From: Streptomyces spinosisporus
Lineage (GTDB): Bacteria > Actinomycetota > Actinomycetes > Streptomycetales > Streptomycetaceae
Reading direction: 5' to 3'
DNA length: 64,000 nucleotides
Assembly: GCF_022698145.1 (NCBI RefSeq)
Contig: NZ_JALDAX010000015.1
Coordinates: 1 to 64,000 of the forward strand
How positions within the stretch are numbered: position 1 is the stretch's first letter; each line of letters begins with the position of its first letter. The notes beneath the pieces were generated by a model. The model was given only the letters and a program-made list of their open reading frames with translations, was not told the origin of the DNA and ran no database searches. Of the stretch, positions 50,054 through 59,548 are shown one piece after another. The translations under genes and the position numbers were made by a program.

Positions 50054-51106
50054 GTGATCACGACAACAGGCCTGACGAAAATCTACGGGGCCGACGGCTC
50101 CCGCGGCCGTGAGATCACCGCGCTCGACGGCGTCGATCTGCATGTCCGCGAGGGCGAGGTGTACGGCGTCATCGGCCAGTCCGGCGCCGGCAAGTCCTCG
50201 CTCATCCGCTGCATCAACCTGCTGGAGCGGCCCACCGCCGGCACGGTCAGCGTCGCCGGGCAGGACCTCACCGCCCTCGCCGGGCGCGGGCCCCGGGCCG
50301 GCAAGGAGCTGCGGCAGGCCCGCAGCCGTATCGGCATGGTCTTCCAGCACTTCAACCTGCTGTCCTCGCGCACCGTCCAGGACAATGTCGAGCTGCCGCT
50401 GGAGATCCTCGGCAGGTCCGGCAAGGAGCGCTCGCGCAAGGCGCTGGAGCTGCTCGACCTGGTCGGCCTCGCCGACCGGGCGGGCGCCTACCCCGCCCAG
50501 CTCTCCGGCGGCCAGAAGCAGCGCGTCGGCATCGCCCGCGCCCTGGCCGCGGACCCCAAGGTGCTGCTCTCCGACGAGGCCACCAGCGCCCTCGACCCGG
50601 AGACCACCCGCTCCATCCTGCAGCTGCTGCGCGACCTGAACCGGCAGCTCGGACTCACCGTCCTGCTCATCACGCACGAGATGGACGTCGTGAAGTCGAT
50701 CTGCGACTCGGCCGCCCTGATGGAGAAGGGCCGCATCGTGGAGTCCGGGACGGTGAGCGAGCTGCTCGCGACCCCGGGTTCCGAGCTCGCCGCCGCGCTC
50801 TTCCCGGTGGGCGGCGAGGCCGCAGGACCGGACCGCACCGTCGTCGACGTCACCTTCCAGGGCGAGGCCGCCACCCAGCCCGTCATCTCCCAGCTCTCGC
50901 GCACCTACAACATCGACATATCGATCCTCGGTGCCGCCATCGACACCGTCGGCGGCCTCCAGGTCGGCCGGATGCGCATCGAACTGCCCGGCCGCTACGA
51001 GGACAACGTCGTACCGATCGGCTTCCTGCGCGAACAAGGACTGCAGATCGACGTGGTGGGCGCTTCGGACGCCAAGACCGCGCTCGCCAAGGAGGCCGTG
51101 AAGTGA
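50054..51106 (+). CDS. metN: methionine ABC importer, ATPase
   Basis: 350 residues from GTG 50054. Walker A GQSGAGKSS (41-49), Q-loop MVFQHFNLLSSR, signature LSGGQKQRVGIARAL, Walker B VLLSDEATSALD and the H-loop LLITHEMD. The C-terminal NIL domain (about 270-345, ISQLSRTYNIDISILGAAIDT) binds methionine and inhibits transport from inside. GTGA overlap with metI. With metI and metQ it imports D- and L-methionine. Confidence 0.96.
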   Translation: MITTTGLTKIYGADGSRGREITALDGVDLHVREGEVYGVIGQSGAGKSSLIRCINLLERPTAGTVSVAGQDLTALAGRGPRAGKELRQARSRIGMVFQHFNLLSSRTVQDNVELPLEILGRSGKERSRKALELLDLVGLADRAGAYPAQLSGGQKQRVGIARALAADPKVLLSDEATSALDPETTRSILQLLRDLNRQLGLTVLLITHEMDVVKSICDSAALMEKGRIVESGTVSELLATPGSELAAALFPVGGEAAGPDRTVVDVTFQGEAATQPVISQLSRTYNIDISILGAAIDTVGGLQVGRMRIELPGRYEDNVVPIGFLREQGLQIDVVGASDAKTALAKEAVK

Positions 51107-51840
51107 CCTGGTCCGAGATGCAGCCCCTGCTGTCCCAGGCCTGTTGGGACACCCTCTACATGGTCGGCTGGTCCACGCTGATCGCCGTCGTCGGCGGACT
51201 CCCGCTCGGCATCCTGCTCGTCCTCACCGACCGCGGCCACCTGCTGCAGAACGTCGTCGCCAACAAGGTCATCGGGCAGGTCGTGAACATCACCCGCTCC
51301 ATGCCGTTCATCATCCTGATGGTCGCGCTGATGACCTTCACGCGCTGGATCACCGGGACGACCATCGGCCGTGAGGCCGCCATCGTGCCGCTCGCCATCG
51401 GCGCGATCCCCTTCTTCGCGCGGCTGGTCGAGACGGCCGTCCGCGAAGTGGACGGCGGTCTGGTCGAGGCCGTGCAGGCGATGGGCGGCAACACCTGGAC
51501 GATCGTCCGCAAGGTGCTCGTCCCCGAGGCGCTGCCCTCGCTGATCGCCAGCACCACCACCACGATCGTCGCCCTGATCGGCTACTCCGCCATGGCGGGC
51601 ACGGTCGGCGCCGGCGGCCTCGGTGACATCGCCATCCGCTACGGCTACCAGCGCTTCGAGACCGAGCTGATGTGGATCACCGTGGGCATCCTCGCCGTGG
51701 TCATCTCGCTCATCCAGTTCGCCGGCGACTTCGCGGCCCGCTCGCTGTACAACCGCGGCGGCCGCTCGGGACGGGCACCGAAGCTGCGCCTGCTCAAGGC
51801 GAAGGAGCCCGCGTCGGCGGACATCGGCAAGGTCGCCTGA
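51103..51840 (+). CDS. metI: methionine ABC importer, permease
   Basis: 245 residues from GTG 51103 with GTGA overlap of metN. Five to six hydrophobic helices; the coupling-helix EAA loop is visible as VEAVQAMGGNTWTIVRKVLVPEALPSLI. The last 25 residues are basic cytoplasmic tail. Second gene of metNIQ; metQ follows 75 bp later. Confidence 0.95.
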   Translation: MTWSEMQPLLSQACWDTLYMVGWSTLIAVVGGLPLGILLVLTDRGHLLQNVVANKVIGQVVNITRSMPFIILMVALMTFTRWITGTTIGREAAIVPLAIGAIPFFARLVETAVREVDGGLVEAVQAMGGNTWTIVRKVLVPEALPSLIASTTTTIVALIGYSAMAGTVGAGGLGDIAIRYGYQRFETELMWITVGILAVVISLIQFAGDFAARSLYNRGGRSGRAPKLRLLKAKEPASADIGKVA

Positions 51841-51915
51841 GCGCCCCGGCACCCCCTCAGACTCCCCGCACCACCCACCGCGGGGTCGCTGCACCCATAA
51901 GGAAAGGCACTTTTC

Positions 51916-52749
51916 GTGCGTAACACCGCAAAGCTCTCCACCGCCGTCCTCGCCGCCGGAGCCCTCACCTTCGGGCTCACCGCCTGCGGGGGCTCCGAGT
52001 CCACGTCCGGCTCCGCCGACTACAGCGGCCCGCTGGTCGTCGCCGCGAGCCCCACCCCGCACGCCGAGATCCTCGACTTCGTCAAGAAGAACCTGGCGAA
52101 GAAGGCCGGTCTCGACCTGGAGGTCAAGGAGTTCCAGGACTACATCGTCCCGAACACCGCGACCGAGGACGGCTCGGTGGACGCCAACTACTTCCAGAAC
52201 CAGCCGTACCTGGACGACTTCAACAAGAAGCGCGGCACCCACATCGTGCCCGTCGTCACGGTCCACCTGGAGCCGCTCGGCCTCTACTCCCACAAGGTCA
52301 AGAAGGCCGACGCACTGAAGAGCGGCGCGACGATCGCCGTCCCCAACGACGCCGTCAACGAGGCGCGCGCCCTGAAGCTGCTCGCCACGAACGGCCTCAT
52401 CACGCTCAAGGCCGGCGCGGGCACCGAAGCGACCCCGCAGGACATCGCCAAGAACCCCAAGAACCTCAAGTTCAAGGAGGTCGAGGCCGCCCAGACCGCG
52501 CGCTCCCTGGACGACGTGGACGCGGCCGTCGTCAACGGCAACTACGCCATCTCCGCCGGGATCAAGCCCGCCAAGGACGCTCTCGTCCTGGAGTCCGCGA
52601 AGAACAGCCCGTACGGCAACTTCCTCGCGGTGAAGCAGGGCAACGAGAAGGACCCGCGGGTCAAGAAGCTCGCGAAGCTCCTCACCTCGCCCGAGGTCAA
52701 GAAGTTCATCGAGGACAAGTACCAGGGATCGGTCATCCCGTCCTTCTGA
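51916..52749 (+). CDS. metQ: methionine-binding lipoprotein
   Basis: 277 residues from GTG 51916. Lipobox LTAC with the lipidated C24. Then the MetQ/NlpA fold: VVAASPTPHAEILDFVK, EFQDYIVPNTATEDGSVDANYFQNQPYLDDFNK, AVVNGNYAISAGIKP and ending KFIEDKYQGSVIPSF. It delivers methionine to MetNI at the outer face of the membrane. Strong terminator behind. Confidence 0.95.
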   Translation: MRNTAKLSTAVLAAGALTFGLTACGGSESTSGSADYSGPLVVAASPTPHAEILDFVKKNLAKKAGLDLEVKEFQDYIVPNTATEDGSVDANYFQNQPYLDDFNKKRGTHIVPVVTVHLEPLGLYSHKVKKADALKSGATIAVPNDAVNEARALKLLATNGLITLKAGAGTEATPQDIAKNPKNLKFKEVEAAQTARSLDDVDAAVVNGNYAISAGIKPAKDALVLESAKNSPYGNFLAVKQGNEKDPRVKKLAKLLTSPEVKKFIEDKYQGSVIPSF

Positions 52750-52763
52750 GGCGTATCACCCCG

Positions 52764-52804
52764 CACGGGGTCCACTCGTCCAGGACGGGTGGACCCCGTC
52801 GTGC
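52764..52804 (+). terminator. terminator of metNIQ
   Basis: CACGGGGTCCACTCGTCC pairs with GGACGGGTGGACCCCGTCGTG with few mismatches; the tail CGCTTCG holds few T residues. Confidence 0.75.
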
Positions 52805-52878
52805 GCTTCGGTGGGTTCATGCTGCATGCTGGGCAGTTCAGCAGGCCCTGAAGGTTTCCGAAGGTTACGGAGCGGCGC

Positions 52879-53517
52879 ATGACTAGCACCTTCCCCAACA
52901 TCTCCATCAGCACGGAGCGGTTGGTGCTGCGTCCCCTCGACGAGGACGACGTGCCCGCACTGGCCGAGATGATGAACGACGAGCAGGTCGGCGCCTGGAC
53001 CGGCGTCCCCCAGCCCTACACCGAGGAGCGGGCCCGCACCTGGATCACCGCGGACGCACCCGCGGAGCGGGTGGCCGGCCGCGGACTCGACTTCGCCGTC
53101 ACCGAGTTCCTCACCCAGCGCCTTGTCGGCATCGTCCAGCTCGCGAAGACCAACTGGCATGTGCGCTCCACCGAGATGTCGTACATCATCGCCCCGTGGG
53201 CGCGCGGCGAGGGCTACGCCTCGGAGGCGGCGCTCGCCACCGCCCAATGGCTGCTCGGCGACCAGAAGTTCGAGCGCATCGAGCTGCGCACGGCCGCCGA
53301 CAACACCGCCTCCCAGCAGGTCGCGCAGAAGATCGGCTGCATCAGCGAGGGCGTGCTGCGGGGCGCCTGCATAGCGCGGGTCCGCGCCGACGACGGCACC
53401 TGGAGCGACGTACGCACCGACTACATCGTGTGGAGCCTGCTGCCCGAGGACCTCGACGGCGCCGGCGAACAGCTCGCCGACACCGGTGGTTTCACGTCCT
53501 TCCCCGACTGGAACTGA
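52879..53517 (+). CDS. RimJ/RimL-like GNAT acetyltransferase
   Basis: 212 residues. Begins STERLVLRPLDEDDVPALAEM; motif A MSYIIAPWARGEGYASEAALATAQWLL; then RTAADNTASQQVAQKIGCISEGVLRG and YIVWSLLPED, as in ribosomal-protein alanine acetyltransferase-like enzymes. The substrate is not known. Ends 121 bp before the corrin methyltransferase gene. Confidence 0.85.
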   Translation: MTSTFPNISISTERLVLRPLDEDDVPALAEMMNDEQVGAWTGVPQPYTEERARTWITADAPAERVAGRGLDFAVTEFLTQRLVGIVQLAKTNWHVRSTEMSYIIAPWARGEGYASEAALATAQWLLGDQKFERIELRTAADNTASQQVAQKIGCISEGVLRGACIARVRADDGTWSDVRTDYIVWSLLPEDLDGAGEQLADTGGFTSFPDWN

Positions 53518-53638
53518 ACCCGGGGGCGCAGCGGACGGCACACCGCCCGCCGCCCGCGCCGGCCCCACCGGGTACCCTCACCAAGCCCGCCCGGGCTGCC
53601 TTCGACGACCTGCGCAAAACCCCTGGAGACTGACGACC

Positions 53639-54850
53639 ATGGCCGACCGCGTCACGGTGATCGGCTGGGACGGCTCGCCGCTGACCGCTGCCGCCCGCTC
53701 GGCCCTGGGAGCCGCCACGCTGGTGGCCGGCGCCGCCCACCATCTGGCACTGCCCGAAGTGCCGAAGACCGCCGAGCGCATCCGCCTGGGCAGCGTCGCC
53801 CTCGCCGCCCGCCGCATCACGGGCCATCGCGGCACCGCGGTGGTGCTCGCCGACGGCGACCCCGGGTTCTTCGGAGTCGTACGGACCCTGCGCGCACCCG
53901 AGTTCGGCCTGGAGGTCGAGGTCGTCCCCGCGGTCTCCTCCGTGGCCGCGGCCTTCGCCCGCGCAGGTATGCCCTGGGACGACGCCCAAGTGGTCGTCGC
54001 ACACCGCCGCACCCTGCGACGCGCGGTGAATGTGTGCCGAGCCCACACCAAAGTCGCCGTTCTGACCTCGCCGGGCGCCGGACCCGCCGAACTCGGCCTG
54101 CTCCTGGAGGGCGTGCACCGCACCTTCGTCATCTGCGAGGAACTCGGCACCGAGCGCGAACAGGTCACCGTCGTCACCTCCGACAAGGCGGCCGACCACA
54201 CCTGGCGCGACCCGAACGTCGTCATCGTCATCGGCGCCACGGTCGCCGCGGCGGAGGACGGCGGGTGGATCGCCGGCCGCGACCCGGGTACCGCACCGCG
54301 CGGCTGGACCCTTCCCGCCGAGTCCTACGGCGGTCTCATGGGCGAGGGCGAACTGGAACCGCTGCGCACGGCCCAACTCACCCGGCTCGGCCCGCGCGTG
54401 GGCGACCTCGTGTGGGACATCGGCTGCGGCAGCGGCGCCTTCGCCACGGAGGCCGCACGGGCCGGTGCCGCCGTCATCGCCGTCGACAGCGATCCGCGGG
54501 CCTGCGAACGCACCGAGTCCAACGCGCGCGCCTTCGGGGTGCAGCTGCAGATCGTGCAGGGCACCGCCCCGCACGTCCTGGAGAACCTCCCCGAGCCCGA
54601 TGTCGTACGGGTCTGCGGCGGGGGAGCGGCCGTGGTCTCCGCGGTCGCCGACCGCCGCCCGCAGCGCATCGTCACGCACGCCGCGACGCGCGACGCCGCC
54701 GAACTGATCGGCCGCGACCTGACGGAGCACGGCTACCGCGTCGAGTGCGCGCTGCTGCAGTCCGTCGAACTCGACACCAGGGCCTGGACGGAGACGGAGC
54801 GGAGCGTGGCGTTCCTGCTCAGCGGCGTGCTCCCGGAGCGCGCATCGTGA
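53639..54850 (+). CDS. cobL: precorrin-6Y C5,15-methyltransferase, decarboxylating (CbiET)
   Basis: 403 residues from ATG 53639. N-terminal CbiE domain (about 1-200, VTVIGWDGSPL, VVLADGDPGFFGVVRTL, VEVVPAVSSVAAAFARAG) and C-terminal CbiT domain (about 235-400, DLVWDIGCGSGAFATEAARAGAAVIAVDSDP). The fused enzyme methylates C5 and C15 of the corrin ring and decarboxylates the C12 acetate. Other corrin ring enzymes are not next to it; the BluB-CobT fusion and the SUMT gene follow. Confidence 0.93.
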   Translation: MADRVTVIGWDGSPLTAAARSALGAATLVAGAAHHLALPEVPKTAERIRLGSVALAARRITGHRGTAVVLADGDPGFFGVVRTLRAPEFGLEVEVVPAVSSVAAAFARAGMPWDDAQVVVAHRRTLRRAVNVCRAHTKVAVLTSPGAGPAELGLLLEGVHRTFVICEELGTEREQVTVVTSDKAADHTWRDPNVVIVIGATVAAAEDGGWIAGRDPGTAPRGWTLPAESYGGLMGEGELEPLRTAQLTRLGPRVGDLVWDIGCGSGAFATEAARAGAAVIAVDSDPRACERTESNARAFGVQLQIVQGTAPHVLENLPEPDVVRVCGGGAAVVSAVADRRPQRIVTHAATRDAAELIGRDLTEHGYRVECALLQSVELDTRAWTETERSVAFLLSGVLPERAS

Positions 54851-55241
54851 CCCCCGCGCCGTCCCAGTGATCCTGTTTTCTGCCCTACCGGTGATCCTGT
54901 AGTCGTATCGCTCGCGGTAGGCTGGCCGATCGTTGCACTGCACCGGGTGGCCCGGCACTTCGTTCGCCAATGTCCGGAAAACACGCCCCTTTTGGGGCGG
55001 GTGTGGTACGGCAGAACCGGAGGACGCGCAACGTGGCGCAGTCCACAGCGGGTCGTCGCGGATCAAGGTGTCGTGACGGCGGAGCGGCCGAGACAATGCC
55101 ACTGAATGGCTTTGTCGCCTTTTCCGGACGGGTCGTTCGTGCCGCTGGGCGCGGACGCTCGTTCTTCACTGCAGGGGCGGTCGGTGCGCCGTTCCCGAAG
55201 AGCTGGACCGAGAAGCACTAACCGATGGGCGAGGGGTACGC
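54851..55241 (+). promoter_or_regulatory. upstream region of the BluB-CobT fusion
   Basis: 391 bp. A perfect 10-bp direct repeat GTGATCCTGT at 54867-54876 and 54891-54900 (24 bp apart) precedes a -10-like TAGGCT (54918-54923). A hairpin of ACACGCCCC and GGGGCG-GGTGT (54981-55003) lies further right. I do not see a cobalamin riboswitch. An open frame of 83 codons at 54970 is not supported. Confidence 0.4.
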
Positions 55242-58200
55242 ATGACCGACACCGGCCAGGTCCCGGGCGAGGGACTGCCGGAGAGCGCAGGCACGGTGGA
55301 GCAGCCGGGCGTCCCGCACGGCTCGTACACCTACCTCTCCGAGTCCACCGCCGAGGACGACGACCTGCTGTTGCTGCCGGGCGCCCAGAGCCCGTGGGGC
55401 AACGAGGTCGCACCGCCCGCTCCGGAGCCCGTCGTCGAGACCGTGCACGAGCCGGGCCCGCACGAGACGGGCGGACGTGACAGCGGCTCGGTCGACCTGG
55501 GCGGCGTCCGTCTGCCCAACCCCGCGCCGCCCGCCGCGCCGGCCCAGCCGCGCCGTCCGCTGCACCTCGGCCCGCCGATCCCCGACGTGTCGGCGAGCCC
55601 GGTCCGCTCCCTCGCCGACCGCGGCCCCGCGGGCGCGCCGGTGCGCCCGTCCGGCCCTCCGACGACCGGCCCCGAGTACTTCGACGCCCCCCAGCTCCGC
55701 GAGACGGCCCCGCAGGGCGCCGCTCCCTGGGGCGCCCACGCGCAGGCCGCGGTGCAGGCGCCGGTGAGCGCCGGGGCCCCGGCTGCCGAAACGGTTGTTC
55801 CGGCACCGCAGACCCACGACGCCGAACTCCCCGACGGCGCACGGCCCGCGGCGCACTCCGCGAGCATGTACGGGGCACAGCCGGCCCAGGCCATGGCCTT
55901 CGGCAACGAGTCCGGGCAGGTTCCGGTGGGGGTCGCCGCCGCGGAGGGCGGTCACGTCGCCGTGGGCGGAAGCCCTGCGGACAACGGCCACTTGGCTGCG
56001 CCGGAGGGGGTTGGCGGCGAGGGGCAGGTGCCGTTGGGTACGGGGGCTGCTGAGGGCGGAGCTGTTGCTTCGGGACCTGCTGAGGGCGGGGCGGTTGCTT
56101 CGGGCTCTGCTGACGGCGGGGCTGTTGCTCCGGGCCTGATCGCCGCTGAGGGTGGGCTGGTTGCTCCGGGCGGTGGTGTCCCCGAGGGGCAGTCGGTCGT
56201 TTCGGGCGGTGGTGCCTCCGAGGGTCAGCCGGTTGTCTCGGGCGGCGGTGCCTCCGAGGGGCAGCCGGTCGTCTCGGGCGGCGGTGTCCCCGATGGTGGA
56301 GCCGTTCCTCCGGGCCCGATCGCCGCTGAGGGTGGGCCGGTTGCTCCGGGCGGCGTTGCCCCCGAGAGCGGGCCGGTCGGCCCCGGTGCGGTCCCCGCCA
56401 ACGGTGCGCCGGTCGCCTCGGCGGGCGACGCTCACGACGCCTCGGGCGCGCAGCAGGGCGCTGTACCCGCGACCGCTTCGGAGGCGCAGGAGCACGCCGT
56501 TCCCGTGCCCGCTCCGGAGGCCGGGCACGACGGGGCCGGTGCTGCCTCGGAGCCCGCACCGGCACCCGGCGCCGGGAACACCCCGGAGGCCGGGCAGGCC
56601 GCGGGAGCCGTGCCCGCTTCGGGTGCCGGGTCCGAGCCCATGCCGGAGTCCGCTGCGGCTCCTGGCGTGGCCCCCGCCCCGGAGGCCGGGCACGCGGCCC
56701 CGGACGCCGGTCGGGTTCCGGAGGCGGCGCAGGCTCCCGACGGGACGCCGGTCGTCGACGGCGGCACACCGGCTGCCGACGGCGCGCAGGCCCCCGGGTC
56801 CGTCCCCTTTGCAGGCACACCGGTCGCCGCCCCGCCGGAGGGCGCGCAGTTCGCGCAGCCGGTGACGCCCGGGACCGGGCAGGCGCCCGAGGCGGTCGCG
56901 CCCGAGACCGCGCCACTCGCACAGGCGCCCGCACCCGAGCCGATGCAGGCTCCCGAACCGGCGGCACCCGCTGCCGCCCAGGACGCCCCCGCCGAGGCCG
57001 AGGCGGACCGACCCGTACAAAGCGATCCCGCCCAGCCGCTCACCGCCGAACCGGCTCAGCCCGGCGACGCCGAGACCGCCGAGCCGACGGCCCAGCACGC
57101 GGACGCTTCTGCGGCACCGGGCCCGGACGCGTCCGTAGCGCCCGAGTCCATGCTGCAACAGCCGACTCCCGAGCAGCCGTCCCAGGACCGGAGCAGCCCA
57201 GCTCCGCACCTCGACCCGGCCACGCCCGAAGCACCGTCCCCCGCCGCGGCCGGTATCGACGTGCAACCCCTCGCCGCTGCCGTGGCGGACCCGGCCGCAC
57301 CCGCGGCCCAGGACGCCAGCGCCCCGACGGACCAGCCGGCCCCCGCCGAGGCAGCTCCCGAACCCCCGGCCCACACCGCCCCGTCGGACGCGACCCCGGC
57401 CGACGCCGTCGACGCGCAGCCCCAACCGGACGAGTCGATGGGCCAGTTCGTCGCCGTGGACGGCTCCGTGCCGACCACTCCGCATCTCGCCCCGACGCCG
57501 CCGCACGCCCTCGTCCTCCCCGAGGCGGAAGGACAGGCGCCGGAGCAGATCGCCACGGTCCCCGCCCCGCGGGAGGGCGACTCCGAACCCGCACAGAACG
57601 CGGAGGACCTGGACACCAGGGCCGCGGACCAGGAGGAGGGGAACCCGGCCCCCGTGGACGAAGCACAGCCCACCGGCCCGGCCGCCCCCGCCTACGACGA
57701 CGCCGAGCGCGAGGCCGTCCTCAAGGTCATGCGCGAACGCCGCGACATCCGCAACGGCTTCCGCAGCGACCCGATCCCGCACGAGGTGCTGCTCCGCGTC
57801 CTGGAGGCCGCGCACACCGCGCCCTCCGTCGGCCACTCGCAGCCCTGGGACTTCGTCGTCATCCGCTCCGCCGACACCCGGCGCAGCATGCACGAACTGG
57901 CCATGCGCCAGCGCGACGCGTACGCCAAGTCCCTCCCCAAGGGCCGGGCCAAGCAGTTCAAGGAACTGAAGATCGAGGCCATCCTCGACACCCCGGTCAA
58001 CATCGTCGTCACCGCCGACCCGACCCGCGGCGGCCGCCACACCCTCGGCCGGCACACCCAGCCGCAGATGGCGCCGTACTCCGCGGCCCTCGCCGTCGAG
58101 AACCTCTGGCTCGCCGCGCGCGCCGAAGGCCTCGGCGTCGGCTGGGTCAGCTTCTTCGACGAGCGCGAGATGGTCCGCGCGCTGGGCCTGCCCGAGCACC

Positions 58201-59408
58201 TGGAGGTCATCGCCTACCTGTGCGTCGGGTACGTCGACGAGTTCCCGGACGAGCCCGAGCTGATGCAGGCCGGCTGGTCCAAGCGCCGCCCGCTGTCCTG
58301 GGTCGTCCACGAGGAGACGTACGGCCGCCGCGCCCTGCCCGGCGAGGAGCCGCACGACCTGCTCGCCGAGACCGTCGCCCAGATCCGCCCGCTGGACGCC
58401 AAGGCGCTCGGCGAGGCCTGGGAGCGGCAGAAGCGGATGACCAAGCCGGCCGGTGCGCTCGGCATGCTGGAGATCATCTCCGCCCAGCTGTCCGGCCTCT
58501 CGCGCCAGTGCCCGCCGCCCATCCCGGAGCCCGCGGCCGTCGCGATCTTCGCCGGTGACCACGGCGTGCACGCCCAGGGCGTCACCCCCTGGCCGCAGGA
58601 GGTGACGGCCCAGATGGTCGCCAACTTCCTCGGCGGCGGCGCCGTCTGCAACGCCTTCGCGGGCCAGGTGGGCGCCGAGGTCTGCGTGGTGGACGTCGGC
58701 GTGGCGACCGAGCTGCCGGCCACCCCCGGCCTGCTGCCCCGCAAGATCCGCGCGGGCACCTCCGACATGACCACCGGCCCCGCGATGACCCGCGAGGAGG
58801 CCAAGCAGGCCATCGAGGTCGGCATCGAGACGGCCCGCGACCTGGTGGCGGCCGGCAACAAGGCGCTGCTCACCGGCGAGATGGGCATCGCGAACACCAC
58901 CGCGTCCGCGGCCCTGATCTCGGTGTACACGGACACCGACCCGGCCGAGGTCACCGGCCGCGGCACCGGCATCAACGACGAGACGCTGGCCCGCAAGACG
59001 GAGGTCGTGCGCCGCGCCGTCGAACTCCACCAGCCGGACCCGGCCGACCCCATCGGCGTGCTCGCCGCGGTCGGCGGCTTCGAGCACGCCGCCATGGTCG
59101 GACTGCTCCTCGGCGGCGCCTCCCTGCGTACGCCGGTGATCCTGGACGGTGTCAGCGCGGGCGCCGCCGCCCTGGTGGCCCGTGCCATCGCCCCGGAGGT
59201 CCTCGCGGCCTGCATCGCGGGGCACCGCAGCGCCGAGCCGGGCCATGTGGCGGCGCTGAACAAGCTGGGCCTGCGCCCCCTGGTCGACCTCGACCTCCGG
59301 CTCGGCGAGGGCACCGGCGCGCTGCTCGCCCTGCCGCTGGTGCAGAGCACGGCACGGGCCATGCACGAGGTGGCGACCTTCGACTCGGCGGGCGTCACCG
59401 AGAAGTAG
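55242..59408 (+). CDS. cobT: BluB-like / CobT fusion with approximately 800-residue disordered N-terminus
   Basis: 1388 residues. Residues 1 to about 815 are Pro/Ala/Gly/Glu-rich and without fold, including three tandem 12-residue units EGQxVVSGGGAS (315-350). Residues about 819-1030 are BluB/nitroreductase-like (AEREAVLKVMRERRDIRNGFRSDP, APSVGHSQPWDFVVIRS, APYSAALAVENLWLAARAEGLGVGWVSFF), the O2-dependent 5,6-dimethylbenzimidazole synthase that consumes FMNH2. Residues about 1040-1385 are CobT (FAGDHGVHAQGVTPWPQEV, GEMGIANTT, catalytic E1356 in RLGEGTGALLALPL), which makes alpha-ribazole phosphate. One chain would make the lower ligand of B12 and activate it. The disordered region could tether or scaffold; that is inference. 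Confidence 0.93.
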   Translation: MTDTGQVPGEGLPESAGTVEQPGVPHGSYTYLSESTAEDDDLLLLPGAQSPWGNEVAPPAPEPVVETVHEPGPHETGGRDSGSVDLGGVRLPNPAPPAAPAQPRRPLHLGPPIPDVSASPVRSLADRGPAGAPVRPSGPPTTGPEYFDAPQLRETAPQGAAPWGAHAQAAVQAPVSAGAPAAETVVPAPQTHDAELPDGARPAAHSASMYGAQPAQAMAFGNESGQVPVGVAAAEGGHVAVGGSPADNGHLAAPEGVGGEGQVPLGTGAAEGGAVASGPAEGGAVASGSADGGAVAPGLIAAEGGLVAPGGGVPEGQSVVSGGGASEGQPVVSGGGASEGQPVVSGGGVPDGGAVPPGPIAAEGGPVAPGGVAPESGPVGPGAVPANGAPVASAGDAHDASGAQQGAVPATASEAQEHAVPVPAPEAGHDGAGAASEPAPAPGAGNTPEAGQAAGAVPASGAGSEPMPESAAAPGVAPAPEAGHAAPDAGRVPEAAQAPDGTPVVDGGTPAADGAQAPGSVPFAGTPVAAPPEGAQFAQPVTPGTGQAPEAVAPETAPLAQAPAPEPMQAPEPAAPAAAQDAPAEAEADRPVQSDPAQPLTAEPAQPGDAETAEPTAQHADASAAPGPDASVAPESMLQQPTPEQPSQDRSSPAPHLDPATPEAPSPAAAGIDVQPLAAAVADPAAPAAQDASAPTDQPAPAEAAPEPPAHTAPSDATPADAVDAQPQPDESMGQFVAVDGSVPTTPHLAPTPPHALVLPEAEGQAPEQIATVPAPREGDSEPAQNAEDLDTRAADQEEGNPAPVDEAQPTGPAAPAYDDAEREAVLKVMRERRDIRNGFRSDPIPHEVLLRVLEAAHTAPSVGHSQPWDFVVIRSADTRRSMHELAMRQRDAYAKSLPKGRAKQFKELKIEAILDTPVNIVVTADPTRGGRHTLGRHTQPQMAPYSAALAVENLWLAARAEGLGVGWVSFFDEREMVRALGLPEHLEVIAYLCVGYVDEFPDEPELMQAGWSKRRPLSWVVHEETYGRRALPGEEPHDLLAETVAQIRPLDAKALGEAWERQKRMTKPAGALGMLEIISAQLSGLSRQCPPPIPEPAAVAIFAGDHGVHAQGVTPWPQEVTAQMVANFLGGGAVCNAFAGQVGAEVCVVDVGVATELPATPGLLPRKIRAGTSDMTTGPAMTREEAKQAIEVGIETARDLVAAGNKALLTGEMGIANTTASAALISVYTDTDPAEVTGRGTGINDETLARKTEVVRRAVELHQPDPADPIGVLAAVGGFEHAAMVGLLLGGASLRTPVILDGVSAGAAALVARAIAPEVLAACIAGHRSAEPGHVAALNKLGLRPLVDLDLRLGEGTGALLALPLVQSTARAMHEVATFDSAGVTEK
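56184..56291 (+). repeat. three 36-bp tandem units in the fusion gene
   Basis: Units at 56184-56219, 56220-56255 and 56256-56291 each encode EGQ(S/P)VVSGGGAS-like 12-residue blocks, with few base differences. Larger imperfect copies (APGGG, IAAEGG) flank them. Confidence 0.85.
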
Positions 59409-59415
59409 CCACGGA

Positions 59416-59455
59416 CCGGGGCGGGAAACGCACTCGTGCGTGCACCCCGCCCCGG
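59416..59455 (+). terminator. terminator behind the fusion gene
   Basis: CCGGGGCGGG (59416-59425) pairs with CCCGCCCCGG (59446-59455); inside, CGCAC and GTGCG form a second helix. Confidence 0.75.
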
Positions 59456-59548
59456 CCGTACGCTGAACCCACCCCGTAAAATCCGCACGTCAGGGCTGCT
59501 CCAGCGCCGTAGCGCCCATCGCACAGCCAGGACGAGGAGCCGCACCTC

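Noticed and set aside
55091..55120. GCCACTG motif resembling the cobalamin riboswitch B12 box
   Set aside because: It lies in a short GCCA/TGGC hairpin and the other conserved riboswitch segments are missing.
54970..55221. 83-codon open frame upstream of the BluB-CobT gene
   Set aside because: No ribosome site, composition unlike the neighbouring proteins and no recognised similarity; probably leader sequence.
55218..59366. 1382-codon minus-strand frame opposite the BluB-CobT gene
   Set aside because: Antisense shadow; the plus strand contains complete BluB and CobT motifs.
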